From assembly GCA_941918925.1 (NCBI GenBank), contig OW799233.1:80479797-80543796 (forward strand): a stretch of DNA of 64,000 nt. The letters run 5' to 3'. Source of the stretch: Phyto melanocephala (taxonomy: Eukaryota; Arthropoda; Insecta; Diptera; Rhinophoridae). Position numbers and translations under genes: made by a program. The notes below the pieces were generated by a model. The model saw only the letters and a program-made list of their open reading frames with translations, did no database searches and was not told where the DNA came from. Below, piece after piece: positions 56,666 through 64,000 of the stretch (position 1 is its first letter; every line of letters starts with the position of its first letter).

Positions 56666-57702
56666 ATTTCTTTTTAAAAACAAATCATAATTTTTTTATT
56701 TTATTTTAAGAATTGTTTTAAAACATTTAGTTTACAACAATAGCACGTGTAAAACCAGTTTTACCACAATCATCATATTTAAAAACACTTAAAACCACTA
56801 CCGTAATACGCTGTAAAAAATGTAACAGTGGAAACACATTCGTTATACTTTTTATTTATTTCAAGAAGTCAAGTCCATAAAAAATAAAAGAACATGTAGA
56901 CATACACCACACATAAAAGTTAAGATTTTAAATGAAAACATAAAAAAATATTCAAAATAAATATGTATAACTTCGACCGACCGACATTAAGAAGTGCGTT
57001 AAATCCACAAAGATATTGTTGTTTCATATTTTTATAAAATTAATAACAACGAACACGAAAACACTACATAAACGACACAAGTATGTTGTTTTTTGATGTG
57101 TGAGCGATAAGAGTTTCAGGTTTGTGCAGTCGTCTAAAGCTTGTTTGCACACAAACTAAAAACTTTTAATTTTTCTCCATCGCAGAAAATTTGTTGTGAA
57201 ATATACCAAGAAGAATATTTGACAAGCCAGTTGCTTTGGTTTTTGTTTAGCGCATGCATTTTCATCTAAAATAAAATAACAATTTTATTCTAAATAATTG
57301 ATTTCCTACTACAAATTACAAAAAAAAAAAAATTAAAATAAATTCGTTGTAGCATCCTAGCAAAAAAAATCCAAAAATGCAATCCGAGCAGAGAATTAAG
57401 TATTTTTGAAAGAGGGAATCCCAATTGTATTACTATACCAACTCGATTATTTTTACAAGTCATGAACCTAAAATAACAAATAATTTCCCTTATTTGATTT
57501 TAAGAAAAAAAAATATATGTAAATGGCTATTTCTTTTCAATGTTTAGTGTATTGAAATTGCTTGGAGAGACTTAATATATGTATGCATAAACGCCCTCAA
57601 TGATGCTTCAGCGTTAAAAGCATGCATATTCAACCTAAAGCGAACCAATTTAACAGTTGAACCCCTACCTATGTACCTAATCTCTTCTACAAACTAATTA
57701 CA
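56666..57702. other. noncoding, nothing recognised
   Basis: AT-rich DNA without supported genes; ends where the 4.1 kb duplicated unit starts. Confidence 0.5.
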
Positions 57703-57777
57703 AAAATTTTTGACAGAATTTCCATCTAGATTTGGTCATAGCCTTTCTTATCGTCCAGAGCGACTTGCTGAAATATA

Positions 57778-58643
57778 TCTATATATATAAAAGTGAAACT
57801 CTGTGTGTGTGTTAGCTATAGACTCCGAAACTGTAAAACTGATCGGACTCAAACTTTGGCAAGTTGTTGTACACATACCAGGGAGTGTTTATGGGTGGAA
57901 AAAAGTGGGCGGGGCCACGCCCAAAAGAAATTAGTTATCATTTTAAGCTACTTGCACATGACCGATTCTTCTGAAACTTTGCACACATATCGAGTTCTCA
58001 TGACTAAATAATTTCGTGATAAGAAAAGTGGGCGGGGCCACGCCCCTAAAAAAGTTTTAATTTTGAGTTACTTGCACTGGACCGATTTTTCTGAAACTTT
58101 GCACACATATTGAGCTGTTATGACTTTATAATTTCGTGATTTAAAAAGTCGGCAGGGCCACGCCCATAAAAAAAAGTTATAATTTTGAGGTACTTGTACT
58201 GGACCGATTTTCCTGAAACTTTGCACACACATATTGAGCTGTCATGACTAAATAATTTTGTGATTCGAAAAGTGGGCAGTGCCACGCCCATAAGAAATAA
58301 GTGATAGTTTTTAGCTCCTTGCACTAGATCGATTTGTCCGAAACTTTGCACACACGTATTGAGCGGTCATGACTATATAATTTCGTGATTAGAAAAGTGG
58401 GCAGGGCCACACCCATAAAAAAAGTTATAATTTTGAGGTACTTGCTCTAGACCGATTTTCGTGAAACTTTGCACACATATTGAGTTGTTATGACTATACA
58501 ACTTCATGATTAGAAAAGTGGGCAGTGCCACGCCCATTAAAAAAATTAATAATTTTTGGGTTTTTGCACTTGATATTCAATTAAAAATCAGAATGCATTT
58601 TTATTCATTAAGGGGCGTAGCAACGCGCGCCGGGCTTTTCTAG
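57778..58643 (+). mobile_element. non-autonomous Helitron (DINE-1-like)
   Basis: A|TCTATATATATAAAAGTGAA at the start; cgcgcgccgggctttt then CTAG|T at the end. Internal ~125 bp repeats with ggccacgccc. The same element recurs in unit 2. Confidence 0.87.
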
Positions 58644-59717
58644 TATTTTATAAAAGATGATTTACTAAAACAAGGCAAACGGATACATGACAGCTGTTTT
58701 TTGTTTATGAGAAAATACAAAGACAAAGTTTGCTGATACATAGTGAATATAAAGTCTAAAAATAACTTTAATTAAAAACTCGTCAATTCGTCACGGAGAA
58801 TTTTCGAGTCAGTGGTTGGGGTTTTTTTAACATTAAAGTGTTTTTCTTTTTCTTCGATGATAAAATACTAAATTTTAAGTTAATTTTTTTTAATTGTAAA
58901 CTAATTTTCGAAAGGGTAAATTTTTTGAGAAACATCACTGCAAAAATTTTACTGATTGAAGTGATAGTATACAAAAAATACTAAAACTGTTAATTAGGGA
59001 AATGACAAGTCGATAATGATTTTGTTATAAGCGTCTTCAGCTGATGTGCGTTGATAGCATTGTTTATATTAAAGGCATCATAATTACACCAACCACAACC
59101 CCCCTTCCCCCCATCGCAAATTTTAAAGTCAGATGTTAAAAACATGCCGTGTATTATAGCCTTTAGCAGTTTAAATAACCAACTCACAATAAAAAGTATT
59201 CCGTTTATGAATGCGAGAAATACAAAACCAAACCCTAGATATGAAACATTGTTTCTGCCTGCACCAAATGTTCGTAATAAAATTGTGTTTGCATTTAGGT
59301 ATTAAAAACAAGTTGCCACATGGAAAAAAAATCTGTTATAAAATTGTTTATAATAAATCCAAATATGATTATTATCATAAAATCCTTAAAGGTAATATCT
59401 GTGGTTTTCACGAGCAGCCGCGTATGTTAATTTTTTATGATTATGAGTTAATAATGCCATATTGTTTGGTTTAAAATGCCCTTTACTTGGTTCTAAAAAT
59501 GTCTGAAATAAGATAGACCCATTCCGATTTTTTTAATTGCATAACAACGTATATATTCAAAAAAAGTTCAACACTAACGCAGGATGTTGACTTACGTGTG
59601 CTTAATGGCTAATTATTTCATTTTTTAGAAAAAACACACAACCACATACGCTGTTATTTCTGAACACATTTAAAAGTAATTTTCTGATAATTTTTCAGTT
59701 GACTAGAAGTGTGTATG
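58644..59717. other. noncoding inside duplicated unit
   Basis: No supported gene. Short frames here are repeated identically in unit 2 only because of the duplication. Confidence 0.5.
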
Positions 59718-59845
59718 TACTAGGGTGATCGATTATTCGACATTTTTAAGAAACCGGTTTTCAAATAGTTTGAAAATTAGAATTAAAGAAAAAACCGGTT
59801 GCTTTTTTGAAAATTTATAAAAAACCGGTTAACCGGTCGAATACA
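59718..59845 (+). repeat. CCGGTT-rich repeat
   Basis: Same family as 7391-7520; contains gtgatcgattattcgac and accggttaaccggtcgaa. Confidence 0.7.
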
Positions 59846-60057
59846 TAAAATATAATTCTTTCTTATAGCCATGACAGAGATACATATATAGGTATAAACT
59901 AGTTTGGTTTAATTGCATTTTAAGTTGATACAAATTCAATGGCGTTATTATAAAATGCCGTTATTTAAAATAATGATGTTAAACGGCAGACACTTTTTAC
60001 CTAAAAGTGACCGAAAAGTTAAGTTTATTATTCAATTACCTTTAAATTTTAAGGTTA

Positions 60058-60300
60058 TGTGGCAGCACCAAGTCTGCCTTTTGTTGCAAACCAGCAGTCT
60101 GGCAAGACAGACAAGAAACCTGACAGAAGAAAACAAAAACTATTACCTCGTGTTGTGTTCGCCGCTTCAGCTGTAGATGTCTTTTCATAGGAAGAACATT
60201 ATCTTTTTTGTAATTAATATAATTTAGTTTATAATAATAAATGGATTAAAAATAGTTCGTGAATTAAATAACGTGTTTTATTCAACAACAATAACTATAT
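60058..60300 (+). repeat. possible 5' LTR of CsRn1-like element
   Basis: A tgtggcagcaccaagtctgc start and the region up to the primer-binding site fit a short LTR. The end is not a clean CA, so boundaries are tentative. No second copy is in the window except perhaps beyond 64000. Confidence 0.4.
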
Positions 60301-60316
60301 TGGTGACCACGACAAT
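60301..60316 (+). other. primer-binding site, tRNA-Trp-like
   Basis: tggtgaccacgacaat resembles the TGGTGACCCCGACGTG site (complement of tRNA-Trp 3' end) that is characteristic of the CsRn1 clade, with about three mismatches. Confidence 0.7.
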
Positions 60317-60452
60317 TTCATGCAAATTCTGAAGAACATAGAATTGTGAAATTCTTTGCAGCATTTTTTTTTTAGAAACAGCGCAGTCGCAGCATATTTG
60401 AATTCAACAAAACTGTCTTGCTTTTGCTTGCTTGCTTGCCACAATTAAGTTT

Positions 60453-61445
60453 ATGAATTCAAACAGTTACGATTTGAGGAGCAAGAAATCTGCAATATGT
60501 AAGGAAAACTTATCGAACAGCGACGAAATAGAATTTTTCGATTCAACAAGTATTAATATGGCTGAAATGAACAATATTATATCACAAATGGAGGCACTTT
60601 AGCGAGAAGTAAACACCTTACGTGAACATCATGGAAATACAAACGAAGCAGCTAGAGTAAATCTCCAAAAAGTTCACGTACCTAAATTTAATAAACATAA
60701 TCCTCATTTATGGTTTGCTCAAATTGAGCGGTCATTTGCTTTGTGTGACGTTTCATCAGACATTGACAAATTTGATTTTGTATCTGTCCGTCTTGAGGAT
60801 GATGTACTATTAGCAGTGGAAGATCTAATTACTAACCCACCGGCCGGCGAAAAATTTGTCGCACTAAAAGAAAGACTAATTTCTAAATTTGCTGAGTCAT
60901 CGGAATCTAAGTTACGCAGATTGCTACAAGGTGGTGAAACTGTAGGCTTGAAGTCATCCGAAATTTTAGCGCATATGAAACGACTTGCACCAGGTAAAGG
61001 TAATGAAGCAATAATTCGTACACTTATTCTTGGACAAATGCCAGAATCAATCCGTCCTCTTTTGACGATATGGGAAGAAGACGATTTGGATAAACTTGCG
61101 AAGATGGCTGACAAAATGATGGAGGTGAACAGCAGCAATATGGTAAGTGCTGTCTCTCATAACACCACACGTGGAGAGAAACAACTTTCTCCAGATAATT
61201 TAACATCGATGTCCGACCTGATTCAATCAATAAGAGCATTGGCTGATAAAATTTATCAAATTAATTCGAACAACGACAACAATTATCGTCGTGATAGATC
61301 AAAATCTCGTGGTTCTCGTAACCGTTCACAAAGTACACGTAATGCAACCGAATCTCAAATGTGTTGGTATCATCAAAAATTGGGCAATGATGCCAAACGT
61401 TGTAAACCGACTTGCCCCCGCTACAACAACAATTCGAAAAACTAG
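60453..61445 (+). pseudogene. gag: CsRn1-like Gag
   Basis: ATG 60453 opens MNSNSYDLRSKKSAI; an in-frame TAG lies at 60600-60602. The capsid region has HVPKFNKHNPHLWFAQIERS, FVALKERLISKFAESSESKL and RTLILGQMPESIRPLLT, typical of CsRn1-type Gag. The C-terminal CWYHQKLGNDAKRCKPTC is the CHCC-like zinc motif of that clade. It ends in a UAG at 61443-61445, after which the same frame continues into the protease. Confidence 0.87.
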
Positions 61446-61827
61446 GGGGGCTGTAGTCAATCAACAAAATTGACGGCAGCCGCAGTGATAATAAAACCAT
61501 CATGGAAAATCGATTACATACATATATATGATAATTCAACAAAAGACAATTTTTTAATTGATTCTAGATCGGTGGTGTCTGTGGTGCCCCCATCTATAAT
61601 TAAGGCAAAACTTTTTCCCTCCAACGTTAAACTTATGGCGGCCAATTGCAGCGAAATCACAACTTATGGTCACTGTGTTTTTAAATTAGACCTAGGTTTA
61701 CGTCGTGAGCTGAAATGGCTTTTTATTATTGCTGACGTGCAGACACCCATTATTGGTGCGGACTTTTTAATACAGTATGATTTACTTATCGATCTCAAAA
61801 ATAAACGTTTATTAGATAGTAAGTAAA
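61446..61827 (+). pseudogene. pol: CsRn1-like protease, pol truncated
   Basis: Same frame as gag after UAG. IHIYDNSTKDNFLIDSRSVV sits where the family has the DTGAE active site; the Gly is replaced, so catalysis is unlikely. The flap-side IIGADFLIQYDLLIDLKNKR is kept. RT, RNase H and integrase are absent because the tandem copy starts at 61825. Confidence 0.85.
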
Positions 61828-61899
61828 ATTTTTGACAGAATTTCCATCTAGATTTGGTCATAGCCTTTCTTATCGTCCAGAGCGACTTGCTGAAATATA

Positions 61900-62765
61900 T
61901 CTATATATATAAAAGTGAAACTCTGTGTGTGTGTTAGCTATAGACTCCGAAACTGTAAAACTGATCGGACTCAAACTTTGGCAAGTTGTTGTACACATAC
62001 CAGGGAGTGTTTATGGGTGGAAAAAAGTGGGCGGGGCCACGCCCAAAAGAAATTAGTTATCATTTTAAGCTACTTGCACATGACCGATTCTTCTGAAACT
62101 TTGCACACATATCGAGTTCTCATGACTAAATAATTTCGTGATAAGAAAAGTGGGCGGGGCCACGCCCCTAAAAAAGTTTTAATTTTGAGTTACTTGCACT
62201 GGACCGATTTTTCTGAAACTTTGCACACATATTGAGCTGTTATGACTTTATAATTTCGTGATTTAAAAAGTCGGCAGGGCCACGCCCATAAAAAAAAGTT
62301 ATAATTTTGAGGTACTTGTACTGGACCGATTTTCCTGAAACTTTGCACACACATATTGAGCTGTCATGACTAAATAATTTTGTGATTCGAAAAGTGGGCA
62401 GTGCCACGCCCATAAGAAATAAGTGATAGTTTTTAGCTCCTTGCACTAGATCGATTTGTCCGAAACTTTGCACACACGTATTGAGCGGTCATGACTATAT
62501 AATTTCGTGATTAGAAAAGTGGGCAGGGCCACACCCATAAAAAAAGTTATAATTTTGAGGTACTTGCTCTAGACCGATTTTCGTGAAACTTTGCACACAT
62601 ATTGAGTTGTTATGACTATACAACTTCGTGATTAGAAAAGTGGGCAGTGCCACGCCCATTAAAAAAATTAATAATTTTTGGGTTTTTGCACTTGATATTC
62701 AATTAAAAATCAGAATGCATTTTTATTCATTAAGGGGCGTAGCAACGCGCGCCGGGCTTTTCTAG
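61900..62765 (+). mobile_element. non-autonomous Helitron, duplicated copy
   Basis: Same ends as 57778-58643, copied as part of the tandem unit rather than a new insertion. Confidence 0.88.
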
Positions 62766-63848
62766 TATTTTATAAAAGATGATTTACTAAAACAAGGCAA
62801 ACGGATACATGACAGCTGTTTTTTGTTTATGAGAAAATACAAAGACAAAGTTTGCTGATACATAGTGAATATAAAGTCTAAAAATAACTTTAATTAAAAA
62901 CTCGTCAATTCGTCACGGAGAATTTTCGAGTCAGTGGTTGGGGTTTTTTTAACATTAAAGTGTTTTTCTTTTTCTTCGATGATAAAATACTAAATTTTAA
63001 GTTAATTTTTTTTAATTGTAAACTAATTTTCGAAAGGGTAAATTTTTTGAGAAACATCACTGCAAAAATTTTACTGATTGAAGTGATAGTATACAAAAAA
63101 TACTAAAACTGTTAATTAGGGAAATGACAAGTCGATAATGATTTTGTTATAAGCGTCTTCAGCTGATGTGCGTTGATAGCATTGTTTATATTAAAGGCAT
63201 CATAATTACACCAACCACAACCCCCCTTCCCCCCATCGCAAATTTTAAAGTCAGATGTTAAAAACATGCCGTGTATTATAGCCTTTAGCAGTTTAAATAA
63301 CCAACTCACAATAAAAAGTATTCCGTTTATGAATGCGAGAAATACAAAACCAAACCCTAGATATGAAACATTGTTTCTGCCTGCACCAAATGTTCGTAAT
63401 AAAATTGTGTTTGCATTTAGGTATTAAAAGCAAGTTGCCACATGGAAAAAAAATCTGTTATAAAATTGTTTATAATAAATCCAAATATGATTATTATCAT
63501 AAAATCCTTAAAGGTAATATCTGTGGTTTTCACGAGCAGCCGCGTATGTTAATTTTTTATGATTATGAGTTAATAATGCCATATTGTTTGGTTTAAAATG
63601 CCCTTTACTTGGTTCTAAAAATGTCTGAAATAAGATAGACCCATTCCGATTTTTTTAATTGCATAACAACGTAACCTCTATATATATTCAAAAAAAGTTC
63701 AACACTAACGCAGGATGTTGACTTACGTGTGCTTAATGGCTAATTATTTCATTTTTTAGAAAAAACACAAAACCACATACGCTGTTATTTCTGAACACAT
63801 TTAAAAGTAATTTTCTGATAATTTTTCAGTTGACTAGAAGTGTGTATG

Positions 63849-63976
63849 TACTAGGGTGATCGATTATTCGACATTTTTAAGAAACCGGTTTTCAAATAGT
63901 TTGAAAATTAGAATTAAAGAAAAAACCGGTTGCTTTTTTGAAAATTCATAAAAAACCGGTTAACCGGTCGAATACA
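63849..63976 (+). repeat. CCGGTT-rich repeat, duplicated copy
   Basis: Counterpart of 59718-59845 in unit 2. Confidence 0.72.
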
Positions 63977-64000
63977 TAAAATATAATTCTTTCTTATAGC

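Larger units (their letters stand above)
57703..61824. repeat. 4.1 kb tandem duplication, unit 1
   Basis: Unit 1 spans 4122 bp and the next base starts unit 2 with the same sequence (aaaatttttgacagaatttc). Differences over 2.17 kb compared are only a few substitutions and one 9 bp insertion in unit 2 (near 63672). Confidence 0.88.
61825..64000. repeat. 4.1 kb tandem duplication, unit 2 (partial)
   Basis: Matches 57703-59869 to the window end. Changes include one A/G near 63429, one A/G near 62627 and a 9 bp insertion near 63672. The gag part of unit 2 would lie past the window. Confidence 0.9.

Noticed and set aside
58783..59474. Three short frames repeated at 62905-63596
   Set aside because: They are preserved only through the recent duplication and show no protein features.
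57703..60300. Treating the 4.1 kb duplicated segment as a long LTR
   Set aside because: It does not start with TG, contains a Helitron, and the copy begins right after truncated protease; a tandem duplication explains it better.
1..64000. tRNA, rRNA or other structured RNA genes
   Set aside because: No cloverleaf with A/B box or conserved rRNA core was recognised by eye; a tRNAscan/Infernal run would be decisive.

Overview
The window looks like nuclear DNA of a higher fly (Diptera, probably a calyptrate such as a blowfly or house-fly relative). The evidence is AT-rich noncoding DNA, GT-AG introns, DINE-1-like Helitrons, mariner remnants, LOA/R1- and CR1-type non-LTR elements, Ty3/gypsy elements and a Polinton/adintovirus-type element. 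No bacterial, tRNA, rRNA or CRISPR feature was seen. Only one probable host gene is present. Nearly everything else is mobile DNA, mostly decayed and nested. Assignments rest on motifs read by eye; no database search was possible.

Layout. 1-4509: minus-strand Ty3/gypsy element (pol cut by the window edge, PR/RT, Gag with CCHC knuckle, coiled coil and SAP domain, PBS, 5' LTR). 4690-10546: two ~2.2 kb copies of one repeat family facing each other around a 1.5 kb spacer. Each copy carries a ~290 bp tandem satellite and a deleted mariner, and the spacer carries a Helitron. 10972-13360: 5' part of an R1/LOA-type retrotransposon (5' UTR, ORF1, endonuclease, no RT). 14434-17528: the last two coding exons of a large host protein with a charged tail, then a 3' UTR. 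18882-19766: deleted mariner. 19944-21560: CR1-like fragment inside an inverted repeat. 22763-25400: mariner fragment, small palindromic elements and TG-rich repeats.

25762-29409 is a 3.65 kb DNA transposon with ~520 bp TIRs, a 4 bp TSD and one two-exon gene. It interrupts an acidic ORF that is in phase on both sides. I cannot assign it to a named superfamily. 29614-30289 is a Helitron. From about 30.5 to 49.6 kb lies a degraded Polinton (adintovirus-like) provirus: small ORFs, adenovirus-type protease, PLA2-domain minor capsid protein, packaging ATPase, two conserved ORFs, retroviral-type integrase, penton, truncated hexon and a split type-B DNA polymerase. It has been invaded by AAGAGCGCT-type repeats, a Helitron, a foldback, a CR1-like element and two LOA-type elements, and most of its genes carry stops, frameshifts or deletions.

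49620-53415: plus-strand LOA-like element. 53420-56665: directly repeated and inverted copies of the interspersed repeat, a mariner fragment and a Helitron end. 57703-64000: a ~4.1 kb segment (Helitron, CCGGTT repeat, CsRn1-like LTR retrotransposon gag and protease) followed by a nearly identical tandem copy that runs off the window.

Outstanding items are the virus-like Polinton with a spliced polymerase, the unclassified TIR transposon, the in-frame RT-RNase H/polymerase fusion, a UAG-GGG-GGC context between CsRn1-like gag and protease, and the tandem 4.1 kb duplication.
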